Shown here one piece after another: positions 24,951 through 35,400 of a DNA stretch of 64,000 nt. The notes below the pieces were generated by a model. That model was not told where the DNA came from, made no database searches, and saw only the letters and a program-made list of their open reading frames with translations. This DNA comes from Frateuria terrea (GTDB lineage Bacteria; Pseudomonadota; Gammaproteobacteria; Xanthomonadales; Rhodanobacteraceae). The stretch is taken from the NCBI RefSeq assembly GCF_900115705.1, contig NZ_FOXL01000004.1:248001-312000 (forward strand), given 5' to 3'. The number at the start of each line of letters is the position of its first letter. The first letter of the stretch is position 1. A program made the translations under genes and the position numbers.

Positions 24951-26365
24951 AGCGAAGGGCAGTTGGAGCTCGCTGCCGCCATCTTGCCAAGCTCCCGCAT
25001 CGCGTGATCCATGCGCTCGTCCCATACCAGGCCACAGCTGAGCCGCAGGCAGTCGACGTAGTCGCCGTGGCTGGAAAACAGCACACCCGGCGATGTGCCG
25101 ATGCCCCTGTTCAGCGCCTGCTCGAACAGCACACGACTGTCGGCGCCCCCGGGCAGCTCCACCCAGAGCGAGAGGCCGCCTTGCGGCTCGCTCACCCGGG
25201 TCTCCGCCGGCCAGTAACGCGCAATGGCGTCGTGCAGGCGCTGGCCGTTGTCGGCCAGGGTGCGGCGCAGCCGGCGCAGGTGCCGCTCAAGGTCGTGACG
25301 CTGCAGGTAATCGGCGATCGCCAGCTGGGTGAGGCTGTTGCCGCCGACGGTGGTGAAGAACTTGGCGCGCGCCAGCACCTCACTCCACTGCCCGCCCGCC
25401 ACCCAGCCCAGGCGCAGGCCCGGCGCCAGCACCTTGGAGAACGAGCCGCAGCTGATTACCGTGCTGCCGTCATCCCAGCGGCGCAGCGGCGACGGGCGTT
25501 GCCCGGACCAGGCCAGGTCGCCGTAGATGTCGTCCTCGATGATCACCGTGCCGTGCCGGTCGCAGCTTTCCACCAGGGCCCGCTTGTCGGCATCACAGGT
25601 CAGGCTGCCCAGCGGATTGTTGAAGTTGGGCACCAGGACGGCCGCTCGCACTGCGGTCTGCTGCAGCAGCTGCTCCAAGCGCGCCACGTCGATGCCCTGA
25701 CCAGGGCGTGTGGGCACCTCCAGCACCTTCAGGCGCATCGCCGCGACCGCCTGCAGGATGCCGTGATAGGTCGGTGTCTCCACGATCACCACGTCACCCG
25801 GCGAGGTGACCGCACGCAGCGACAGGTTTATCGCCTCCATCGCCCCGCCGGTGAGCACGATCTCCTCCGCCGATACTTCCGCGCCCACCTGCGCATAACG
25901 CTGCGCGAGCAGGCGCCGCAGCGCGAAGTGCCCTTGCGGCGGCGCGTAATCGAGCGCGGCCGCGGACGTGCGACGCAGGCAGCGCGATAGCGATCCGGTC
26001 AGCGCGGCGCGCGGCAACAGGTCGGGCGCGGGGGTGGCGCTGTGCAGCGGCAGCAGGTCGCTGCGGGCGAGCAGCTCCATCACGCTGCGCAACGCCGGAT
26101 TGTCGACCTCGCCCGGCGCACGCCGCCTTGGCAGTCGTGCCGCCGGCGCCGCTGGCGTGGCGGCGCGCACGAAGAAGCCCGAACGCGGCCGCGCCACCGC
26201 CAGCCCCTCGCGCTCCAGCTGCAGATACGTCTGCACCGCCGTGGCGGTGCTCACGCCATGCCCCTGGGCCAGCTGCCGGACCGACGGGAGGCGCTCGCCG
26301 GCACGCAAGGTGCCCCGCGTGATCTGAGCACGCAAGGTCGCGGCAACGCGTTCGTAAAGCAGCAT
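24947..26365 (-). CDS. MocR/PdxR-family regulator (GntR helix-turn-helix fused to aminotransferase fold)
   Basis: 472 residues from ATG 26365 (MLLYERVAATLRAQI); upstream in-frame extension is not protein-like. Residues 1-75 are a GntR winged helix (GTLRAGERLPSVRQLA, GVSTATAVQTYLQLEREGL). From about 100 a fold-type I PLP aminotransferase domain follows: DYAPPQGHFALRRLLAQRY, EIVLTGGAMEAINL, NFNNPLG, IEDDIYGDL and the PLP-lysine motif SFSKVLAPGLRLGWV. MocR proteins regulate a divergent neighbour in response to PLP or an amine. Here that neighbour is the EamA exporter, suggesting control of amine or amino-acid export. Confidence 0.93.
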   Translation of the reverse strand: MLLYERVAATLRAQITRGTLRAGERLPSVRQLAQGHGVSTATAVQTYLQLEREGLAVARPRSGFFVRAATPAAPAARLPRRRAPGEVDNPALRSVMELLARSDLLPLHSATPAPDLLPRAALTGSLSRCLRRTSAAALDYAPPQGHFALRRLLAQRYAQVGAEVSAEEIVLTGGAMEAINLSLRAVTSPGDVVIVETPTYHGILQAVAAMRLKVLEVPTRPGQGIDVARLEQLLQQTAVRAAVLVPNFNNPLGSLTCDADKRALVESCDRHGTVIIEDDIYGDLAWSGQRPSPLRRWDDGSTVISCGSFSKVLAPGLRLGWVAGGQWSEVLARAKFFTTVGGNSLTQLAIADYLQRHDLERHLRRLRRTLADNGQRLHDAIARYWPAETRVSEPQGGLSLWVELPGGADSRVLFEQALNRGIGTSPGVLFSSHGDYVDCLRLSCGLVWDERMDHAMRELGKMAAASSNCPSL

Positions 26366-26376
26366 GGGTCCGATCC

Positions 26377-26414
26377 ATCTGTACTTGTCGAATTCGAGTC
26401 TATCTGAATCTGTA
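26377..26414. promoter_or_regulatory. direct repeat ATCTGTA x2, candidate MocR operator
   Basis: ATCTGTA occurs at 26377-26383 and 26408-26414, 31 bases (about three helical turns) apart, with a related ATCTGAA between at 26402. MocR regulators characteristically bind direct repeats in the divergent promoter region. Confidence 0.4.
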
Positions 26415-26467
26415 TCCCTGTCGGCGACCGCCCTACGCTGGCCATCCCTACCCTCGAGAAAAACCGC

Positions 26468-27379
26468 ATGAGCCCCCCGACCGAGCGCCCTGGCACGCGC
26501 AGCGCGCTGCTCCAGTTGCTGTTCGCGGAAGTGCTGATCGGCTCGGTAGGCGTGTTCGTGCATGAAAGCGGGCAGGACGCGGTTACCGCCGTGTTCTACC
26601 GCTGCCTGTTCGGCGGGCTGTTCCTGCTCGGCTGGGCCGCGGCGCGCGGGCACCTGCGCGGCCTGTTGCAGGACCGCACGCTGCTGCGCGGAGCCGTGCT
26701 CAGCGGTGTGCTGCTGGTGCTCAACTGGGTGGCGCTGTTCGCCGGCATGGCGCGCTCGTCGATCGGCCTGGCGACCATGGTCTATCACTGCTTCCCGTTC
26801 ATCACGCTGATCCTGGCGGCGCTGGTTCAGGGCGAGCGCACGCAACCGGTAGACCTTGCCTGGACCCTGCTCGGCTTCGTCGGCGTGGTCTGCACCAGCG
26901 ACCCCGCCGGCATCTACCGCCATGCCGACACGGCCCAGTTGATCGGCGTTGGCCTGGCCTTGCTCGCGGCCTTGCTCTGGAGCGCCTCATTGCTGATCTC
27001 GCGCCAGGTGGGCAAGCAGCGCCCGCTGGCGCTGGTGCTGATCCAGTGCTGGGTAGGCGTGCTGATGCTGGGCGGCTTCAGCAACGCCGGCGTGTTTCAT
27101 TGGGGACTGCAGTGGATGTGGTTGATCGGCCTGGGCGTGATCCACAGCGGCATCGTCTACGTGCTGTTCTATTCCACCTACCCGCGCCTGCCCCTGGTGA
27201 CCATCGTCGTGGTGGCGTTCGTGTACCCGCTGGTGGCGCTGCTGCTGGATTATTGGCTGTACGGACACCGACTGGTGCCGATACAGCTGGCAGGCGTCGC
27301 GTTGATCGTGTTGGGGACGCTCGGTGTGAACCTGAAGTGGCGTCCGCGCGGCCTGCGCAGCCACATGCTGCGTACCTAG
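26468..27379 (+). CDS. EamA/DMT-family inner-membrane exporter
   Basis: 303 residues with about ten hydrophobic helices in two EamA repeats, for example LLFAEVLIGSVGVFVHES, AVLSGVLLVLNWVALFAGMA, TMVYHCFPFITLILAALVQGE and the second-half GVIHSGIVYVLFYSTYPRLPLVTIVVVAFVYPLVALLLDYWL. The last helix ends in VLGTLGVNL. DMT exporters of this type move amino acids, nucleosides or other metabolites out of the cell. The gene is divergent from the MocR regulator across 102 bases, and no other gene intervenes, so it is the likely target. The substrate is unknown. Confidence 0.9.
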   Translation: MSPPTERPGTRSALLQLLFAEVLIGSVGVFVHESGQDAVTAVFYRCLFGGLFLLGWAAARGHLRGLLQDRTLLRGAVLSGVLLVLNWVALFAGMARSSIGLATMVYHCFPFITLILAALVQGERTQPVDLAWTLLGFVGVVCTSDPAGIYRHADTAQLIGVGLALLAALLWSASLLISRQVGKQRPLALVLIQCWVGVLMLGGFSNAGVFHWGLQWMWLIGLGVIHSGIVYVLFYSTYPRLPLVTIVVVAFVYPLVALLLDYWLYGHRLVPIQLAGVALIVLGTLGVNLKWRPRGLRSHMLRT

Positions 27380-27436
27380 AGCGACGCCGGAACGCTCGGC
27401 CCTACAGGCAGCATCCGATTCGACCATGAGGCAACA

Positions 27437-28801
27437 ATGGCCACCCGCAACGTCCCCATGAGCATCTCCTCTCCTGCGTGCGTCCCTCGGACTCGCGCGA
27501 CGTTGGCGAGCCTGCTCGCCCTGCTCTTCGCCGCCGGCTCGCTGCTTGCGCACGACGCCGCAGCGGCTGCTCCGACGCCTATCACCGCGCAGTGGCGCGC
27601 GGATCTGCGTTACCTGGCCACCGAGCTTCCCAAGCGCCACGTCGCACCCTTCTGGCGCCTCTCGCGGCAGCAGTTCGAGCGCGAGGTGACGGACCTTGAC
27701 CGGCGCCTGCCCGCGCTCGATCCCGACCAGATCTTCGTCGGCATGGACCGTATCGAGAACGCGATCGGGGACGGGCACACCTACATCCGCATCCCCAAGG
27801 ATGCGCCGACCTTCCCGCTGCGCTTTTTCCGCTTCGGCACCGATTACCGCCTGATCGCCGCGCCGCCTGGCAGCGCCCCAGCCGCGATGCTGGGAGCGCG
27901 GCTGGTCAAGGTGGGTGACACGCCGATCGCCGAAGCGCAGCGCCAGCTGCTGAGCCTGACGCCCGCCGGTGAGACGCAGCCCCTGCGTGACGTCCGTGCG
28001 ACCAACCTGCTGGTCAACGGGCTGATTCTGCACGGCCTGCGCCTGATCACCGACCGCGCCGTGGCCCGCTACACCCTGCAGGCGGACGACGGCACGCGCC
28101 GGGAGATCCGTCTGCCCGCCGGGCCGGCACCGACCACCTGGCACGAGCTGCCCGCTGCGCCACCGTTGTCCCTGCAGCACCCCGACCTCGCCCTGGCCTG
28201 CACCGAACTGCCGGCGCAGCAAGCGATGTACTGCAACTTCCGCTCGTACAGGACGCTGGCGACGGATGCGCCGCGCATGCTCGCGCAGATCGACCGTGCG
28301 CATCCACAGCGACTGATCGTCGACTTTCGCCGCAACGACGGCGGTGACTTCTGCTTGGGGTTGAAGTACCTGGTCGATCCGATCCGCGCGCGGCCGGCAA
28401 TCAATCAGGACGGTCACCTGTTCGTGCTGATCGGGCCGCGCTCGTTCTCCGCTGCGATGGCGAACGCCGTGCACTTCCGCCAGCTCACCCACGCCATCCT
28501 CGTTGGCGATCCCATCGGCGAGAAACCCAACAGCTATCAGGAAGCACGCGAGATGGTGCTGCCCCACTCGAAATGGGTGGCGCGCTACTCCACCCGCCTG
28601 TATCGCTTCACGGCGGGCGCAGAGAACCTGATCCGGCCAGACGTGGCGATCCCCACACCCTGGCAGGACTACCGGGCCGGCAAGGATCCCCCGCTGGACT
28701 GGACCCTTAACGTGCCGATCGACGCACACCTCAAACCGCGGGCCTGGCCAGGACTCGGCAAGACGCCTGCCGGAAGCGAGATCTGCGAGGGCGACTATTA
28801 G
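27437..28801 (+). CDS. S41-like (tail-specific protease fold) periplasmic protein
   Basis: 454 residues. A signal peptide (TLASLLALLFAAGSLLAHDAAAA) follows an N-terminal extension; starts at 27437 or the Met at codon 8 are both possible. The C-terminal half has the TSPc fold: QRLIVDFRRNDGGDF, HLFVLIGPRSFSAAMANAVHF with the candidate nucleophile Ser ~338, and AILVGDPIGEKPNSY, where the family usually has a general-base Lys further on. No PDZ domain is obvious between. It may be a protease or a catalytically altered relative; the catalytic Lys is not certain to me. It lies 58 bases after the exporter gene and may be separately transcribed. Confidence 0.72.
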   Translation: MATRNVPMSISSPACVPRTRATLASLLALLFAAGSLLAHDAAAAAPTPITAQWRADLRYLATELPKRHVAPFWRLSRQQFEREVTDLDRRLPALDPDQIFVGMDRIENAIGDGHTYIRIPKDAPTFPLRFFRFGTDYRLIAAPPGSAPAAMLGARLVKVGDTPIAEAQRQLLSLTPAGETQPLRDVRATNLLVNGLILHGLRLITDRAVARYTLQADDGTRREIRLPAGPAPTTWHELPAAPPLSLQHPDLALACTELPAQQAMYCNFRSYRTLATDAPRMLAQIDRAHPQRLIVDFRRNDGGDFCLGLKYLVDPIRARPAINQDGHLFVLIGPRSFSAAMANAVHFRQLTHAILVGDPIGEKPNSYQEAREMVLPHSKWVARYSTRLYRFTAGAENLIRPDVAIPTPWQDYRAGKDPPLDWTLNVPIDAHLKPRAWPGLGKTPAGSEICEGDY

Positions 28802-29411
28802 GGGCGAGCGCCCTGTCACTGAGTCCCTGCAGCCTGCATGCGGCCAACCCCGATAACTGGGCCATTTCCCCAACCCACACCGCGAGACCTAACGCGTTGC
28901 CCCGCGTTCGCCGCCACCGAGCGCGACCTTGCGGCCGACTCCAATGCGCAAGAATCTGCGCTTCCGTCCCGGGTGATCGCTCGGTCTGTCGGCAAGCGGT
29001 TCTAGCGTCTGGCCGTATGGCTGCCGGCCGCCCCTTGGCGGCGGGCCTGCTGTTCAAAAAAGATGAAATCGCGCAACATCGCATGCAGCCGGACGGTCGT
29101 CCCTGGGGGCCCGCGAAACAGCGTGGCAGGGGGTCGCATGGTCGGCACTGAAAGAGCTCTACCCTGGTACTCAAGCTGGCTCCCTGACGATCGAGCACGA
29201 TTCTTGCTACAGGCCATGCTACGCCGGCGTTCGATGCGCGCCTGAGGCGTGGCATCTGTGCTGGCGGGCGGACACGGTGAGTGTTTGGCGCGCCCCGCTG
29301 GGCGTGTCGACGGACGCGTCGGCGTGAGGGGTGGAACCTGGGTATGACGCAGTCGATGCAAACGGATTGACCTAAAGAGTCGTTTTCGGACGCGACAGGG
29401 GAAAAACAGAG
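28802..29411. other. 610-base gap upstream of the giant surface-protein gene
   Basis: No gene is recognised; frames on both strands look like random high-GC reading. No GEMM c-di-GMP riboswitch core, CRP/Clp consensus or sigma-54 element was found. Just before 29412 there is an AGGGG Shine-Dalgarno (29397-29401). A long leader or promoter for the giant gene is expected here but was not identified. Confidence 0.5.
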
Positions 29412-32400
29412 ATGGCGTGGTTCACTCGGGGCAAGTCCCCCTCTCCGGTCGTGGGCGTCCCTGCCCTGCCTGCGCGCCGGCCGCTGGTCATGGCCTTGGA
29501 GGCGCGCGTCATGTTCGACGGTGCGGCCGTCGCCGGGGCGGTCACGCTCCGGCCAGAGCCGGCTGCGCATGCCGGTCCGGCCGTGCATGGCGACGCGACG
29601 CACGCAGCGGCGCATCGTCCCGCGGCGGTATGGGCGGATGGCGTGACGCCGTACGCCAGGCTCGCCGACCACGAACCCGCCGGCGGCACTCCCTCTCGCA
29701 ACGTGTTGTTCGTCGACGCGCGCGTCCGGGACGCCGCCGCCTTGCTCGCCCACGCCCGAGCCGGAACTGAGGTGGTCTATTTACAGGGCGACGACGGCCT
29801 GGCGCAGATGCGCGGTTACCTCGACGCGCATCCGGGTGCCGATTCGGTGCAGATCCTCGCCCACGGCCACGACGGTGACCTGTGGCTGGGCAACACCTAC
29901 CTTTCAGCGGCCAATCTGCGCACGCATGTTGCCGAGATCCAGCGCATGGGGGCCGACCTCAAGCCCGGCGGAAACATCCAGATCTACGTCAGCGATACGG
30001 GTGCTCCCGGCAAGGGGCTGGCCTATGTCGGCCCGCTGGCCGAACTCACCGAGCGCGATGCCGCCCCAACGAGCACCCACGTCCAAGCGGGTCATGGGGA
30101 CCTGAAGTTCTCCGGCGAAACCCTGGCTCGCGTTACCGGCCCGCAGCCGCGTGCCTTGGACGGTTCCCGCGATACCGCCGCTCAAGCGACGGACAAGCAA
30201 GTCGTCTTTATCAATTCCAATGTCGCCGATCTCCGGTCGCTCGTCGCCGGCTTGCCCGCTGGCGGGCAGTACGTCTTGCTCGACTCGACGAAAAACGGGC
30301 TCCTGCAGATCGAGCAGTACCTGCAGGCACATCCTGGCGTGAGCGCCATCCACCTCGTGTCGCACGGGGCCACGGGCGAGTTCCAGGTCGGCAGCACGTG
30401 GATTAACGAAGCCGACTTCTCGGCGTACAGCGCCGATTTCGTGCAGATCGGCGGTGCGATGAAGGCGGGTGGCGATTTCCTGATCTACGGCTGCAATGTC
30501 GCCGAAAGCGCCGACGGCAAGGCGCTCGTGCAGCAAATTGCCTCGATCTCCGGATTGAACGTGGCGGCATCGACCGATGCCACCGGTGCGGCGGCGCTCG
30601 GCGGCGATTGGTCGCTCGAATACGATGCGGGCGCCGTGCATACGTCGGTGGTCTTTTCGCACGCCGCGGAGCAGCAATACGGCGCATTGCTGGCCGTCAC
30701 CAACGAAACGTACGACAGCCAGATCGGCTATGACACGCCCGGCGGGGCGGCGGGCGTTACCTCGTTCACGCTCGACGGCATGACGTACGCGTTGGATCAG
30801 GCCGCCGAGTTCGCCGTCGACAGCACGACCGTCAATCAGTTCGGACCTCCGCCGTTGAGCACCGGCCCAGGCGACGGGGTGCTGTTCGGCAACGTGCAAG
30901 GCACGTCGCTGAATTCAATGACAATGACGCTGGCCGACGGCCATAACATGGCCGTCCAGAGCTTCGACATCGACATCAACCTGCCCTCTCGTGTGGCGGT
31001 CGAGGCCCTCAATGGCGCTGGAACGGTAGTCGGCACGCTGACGCTCGACACTGCGACGAGCGGCAACTCTGTGTTTCATGTCGATGTGTCGGGCAACTCG
31101 GCGTTTGCGGGCATCAAGAGCCTGAGAATCCGCGAGGTCGACTCGGCTTTTCTGACGCCGACGTTGAACAACTTCACCTATGTCGACCTGTCGTCGCCGC
31201 CGGTCGTGACCGCGAGCGGCGGCAGCACTTCTTTCGTCGAAGCGGACAATGCGACCTCCACGCGCGTCGCGGTCGACAGCGGATTCACCTTGACCGATGG
31301 CGATGCGAACACGGCAAAGCAAGGCACGGTCCGCATCACAGGCAACTTTTCGAGCGGCCAGGACGTGCTGGCGTTCAGCAATACCAGCTCCTCGGTGTAC
31401 GGTGACATTTCAGCCACCTACAGCAGCGGCAGCGGCGTATTGACGCTGACATCGGCAAGCGGCACCGCGACGATCGCGCAGTGGCAGAGCGCGTTCCGGG
31501 CGGTGACCTATACCGATACGGCGGTATCGCCGAGTACGGCGACGCGCACCGTCAGTTTCACCTTGACGACCGACGCCTACTATTCATCGAGCAACACCAC
31601 CACGAAGAACGTCACCGTCACGGCAACCGATCAAACGCCGATCGTCACGACGTCGGGCGGCACGACGACCTACAGCGACGGTGCCGCGGCGGTCAGGATC
31701 GATAGCGCGATTACCGTCAGCGATTCCGACAATACGACGCAGTCATCGGGAACGGTGTCGGTTTCGGGCGGTTTCCATAGCGGCGATTCTCTGGGCTTCA
31801 CGAACGACGGCGCGACCATGGGCAACATCGCGGGCTCGTACAACGCGGCGACGGGCGTGTTGACGCTGACCTCGGCGGGCGCGACCGCCACCGACGCGCA
31901 ATGGGCCGACGCGTTGAAGGCGGTCACGTTTTCCAGCACGAGCACGACCTACGGCAGCCGCACGATTTCGTTCGCGACCAGCGACGGCACGAAGACCAGC
32001 GCGGCTGCGACCGATACGATCAACGTCGTGAACCCGCTTCGACTGACGGTGGATTCGGGCGCGGCGTCGTTCGTGTCCGGCGACAACGCCCCGTCGGCGC
32101 CGGTCGTGGTCGATCCGGGGTTGACGGTGAGCGATACCGCCACCGGCATGCTGTCATCGGCGACCGTCACCATTTCGGGCAACTTCACGAGCGGCGAGGA
32201 TTTCCTGCAGTTCACGAACGACGGTTCGACGATGGGTAACATCACGGCCGGCTCGTTCAATCAGATCACCGGCGCATTGACGCTCACGTCGGCCGGCTCG
32301 ACGGCCACGCTCGCGCAATGGCGCAGCGCGCTCGATTCGATCAAATACACCGACGTGGCGGTGACGCCGAATGCGCTCACGCGCACCGTGAGCTTCTCGG

Positions 32401-35400
32401 CCGTGGACAGCGCCGGCAACACGAGCAGCACGGTCACGCGCGACGTAACCGTGACAGTGACCGATCAAACGCCGATCGTGACGGCGACGGGAGGTACGAC
32501 GAGCTATGTGGGCGCGTCCTCGGCCGTGAGGATCGATGGCGGCATCTCGGTCAGCGACTTGGACAATACGACGCAATCGTCGGGCACGGTGTCGGTCTCG
32601 GCGGGGTTCCACAGCGGCGACACGCTGAGTTTCACCAATGACGGCTCGACGATGGGCAACATCACGGCCTCGTACAACGCGGCGACGGGCGTGCTGACCT
32701 TGACGTCTGCCGGGGCTACGGCCGATACGGCGCAGTGGGCTGCCGCGCTCAAGGCCGTTACGTTTTCCAGCACGAGTACGACGTACGGCAGCCGGACGAT
32801 CTCGTTTGCCACGAGCGACGGTACGAAGACGAGCGCAGCGGCGACCGATACGGTGAACATGACGGCGCCGCCGGTCATCACGACCGACTCGGGGTCGGCA
32901 GCATTCGTCGCGGGCGACAACGCGACGTCGACGCCGGTGGCGATCGACTCGGGCTTGACGGTGACCGACGGCAGCGCGACGACGCTCGGGTCGACGACGG
33001 TGGCGATCACCGGTGGTTTCCACAGCGGCCAAGACGTGCTCGCGTTCGCGAACGATGGCTCGACGATGGGCAACATCACGGCGTCGTACAACTCGGCGAC
33101 GGGTGTGATGACGCTGACTTCATCGGGCGCGACGGCAACGCTGGCGCAATGGCAGAGTGCATTGCGCTCCGTGACCTATACGGATTCCCTGGTCACGCCG
33201 AACAACGCGACGCGCACGATCAGCTTCTCGGCCGTCGATGGGGCGGGCAACACGAGCGCCACGGCCACGCGCACGGTGACGGTCACCGACACTGATCAAA
33301 CGCCGATTTTGACGACGACGGGCGGCACGACGAACTATGTCGGCGCGTCGCCTGGCGTGACGATCGACGGCCATGTCACCGTGAGCGATTTGGACAACTC
33401 GACGCAAACGTCGGCGACCGTCGCGGTCGGGACGGGTTTCCAGAGCGGGGACGTGCTGAGTTTCACGAACGACGGCACGACGATGGGCAACATCCAGGCG
33501 TCGTACAGCGCCGGAACGGGCGTGCTGCTACTGACTTCCATCGGCGGCACCGCCACGAACGCGCAGTGGGCCAGCGCGTTGAGTTCCGTGACATTCTCGA
33601 GCACCAGCACGTCGTACGGCATCCGCACCATCTTGTTCCAGGTGAACGACGGCACGAAGAACAGCACGCAAGTGACGGACACGGTCAGTATGACGGCGCC
33701 GCCGGTCATCACGACCGATGCGGGATCGGCTGCGTTCGTCGCAGGCGACAACGCGACATCCACGCCGGTGGCGATCGACTCAGGCTTGACGGTGACCGAC
33801 GGAAGTGCAGTGACGTTCGGGTCGACGACAGTGGCTATCACGGGCGGCTTCGTGAGCGGCCAGGATGTGCTGTCGTTCACGAACGACGGCGCGACCATGG
33901 GCAACATCACCGCTTCGTACAATGCGGTGACGGGCGTGATGACGCTCACGTCTTCGGGCAGCACGGCGACGCTCGCGCAATGGCAGAGCGCGTTGCGGTC
34001 AGTGACCTATACGGACACGGCGGTAACGCCGAACAACGCGACGCGTACGATCAGCTTTTCGGCCGTGGATGGGGCGGGCAATACGAGCACCACGGCCACC
34101 CGCACGGTGACGGTAACGGACACCGATCAAACGCCGATCGTAACGACGACGGGCGGCACGACGAACTATGTCGGGGGTGCCTCGGCGGCAACGATCGACG
34201 GCGGGATTTCAGTCAGCGACCTCGACAACACGACGCAATCGAGCGGCACGGCCTCGATCACTGGCGGCTTTCACAGCGGGGACGTACTGACTTTCGCCAA
34301 CTCGAACTCGACGACGTTCGGCAACATCCTCGGCTCCTACAACTCGGCCACGGGTGTATTGACGCTCACCTCGCCGGGCGCTACGGCCACGGACGCGCAG
34401 TGGTCGCACGCGTTGTCGGCGGTGACCTTCTCGGCAGGATCGAGCGCCACGCCGGGCAACCGCACGATTTCTTTTGCGACCAGCGACGGCACGAAGACGA
34501 GCGCCGTGGCAACCGACACCGTCAGCGTGCTCGGCCCACCGACGATCGCGACCGATTCTGGGTCGGCGGCGTTCGTGGCGGGGGACAACGCGGCATCGAC
34601 ACCCGTCGCGATCGATTCGGGGCTGACGCTGTCCGACGGCGCCGCGCCCACGCTGTCCACGGCGACCGTTGCGATCACGGGCAACTTCCACTCGGGCGAA
34701 GACGTGCTCGCGTTCACGAACACGAGTGCGGCGACGTACGGCAATATCGCCGCGTCGTACAACGCGGCCACGGGCGTGTTGACGCTCACGTCCTCGGGCA
34801 ACGCCGCGACGCTTGCGCAATGGCAGGCGGCGCTCGACGCGGTCACGTACACCGACACGGCAGTGACGCCGAGCACGGCGACGCGCACGATCAGCTTTGC
34901 GGCAGTGGATGCAGCGGCCGTCACGAGCAATACGGCCACGCGCACGGTGACGGTGACCGACACCGACCAAACGCCTATCGTGACCGTGACGGGCGGCACG
35001 ACGAACTACGTGGCGGGCGCGCCAGCGACAATGATCGACGGCGGCATCTCCGTCACCGACCTCGACAACACGACGCAGTCGAGCGGGACGGTATCGATCG
35101 CGGGCGGCTTCCACAGCGGCGATACGCTGACGTTCGTCAACACGAGCTCGGCCACGTTCGGCAACATCGTCGGTTCGTACAACGCGGCGACGGGCGTGCT
35201 GACGCTGACCTCGGCCGGCGCGACGGCGACGGATGCGCAGTGGTCCGACGCGCTGTCGGCGGTGGCGTTCTCCAGCACCAGCACCAGCTACGGCAACCGT
35301 ACGATCGCCTTCGCCACGAGCGACGGCACGAAGACCAGCGCGGTGGCCACCGACACGGTCGACCTGCTGGGGCTGCCAAAGGTCACGAACGTCAGCAGCA

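Noticed and set aside
29002-29361. Small antisense gene in the gap before the giant gene
   Set aside because: The translation is Arg/Pro/Ala-rich without a Shine-Dalgarno, family motif or plausible structure.
28802-29411. c-di-GMP (GEMM) riboswitch upstream of the giant gene
   Set aside because: Considered because of the c-di-GMP context, but the GEMM core with its AGGGCAAACC and GGACGCAAAGCC-like elements is not present.
31201-35380. CRISPR array or RTX repeats
   Set aside because: The repeats are long coding units of about 400 bases with diverged sequence, not short repeats with spacers. No GGxGxD nonapeptides are present.
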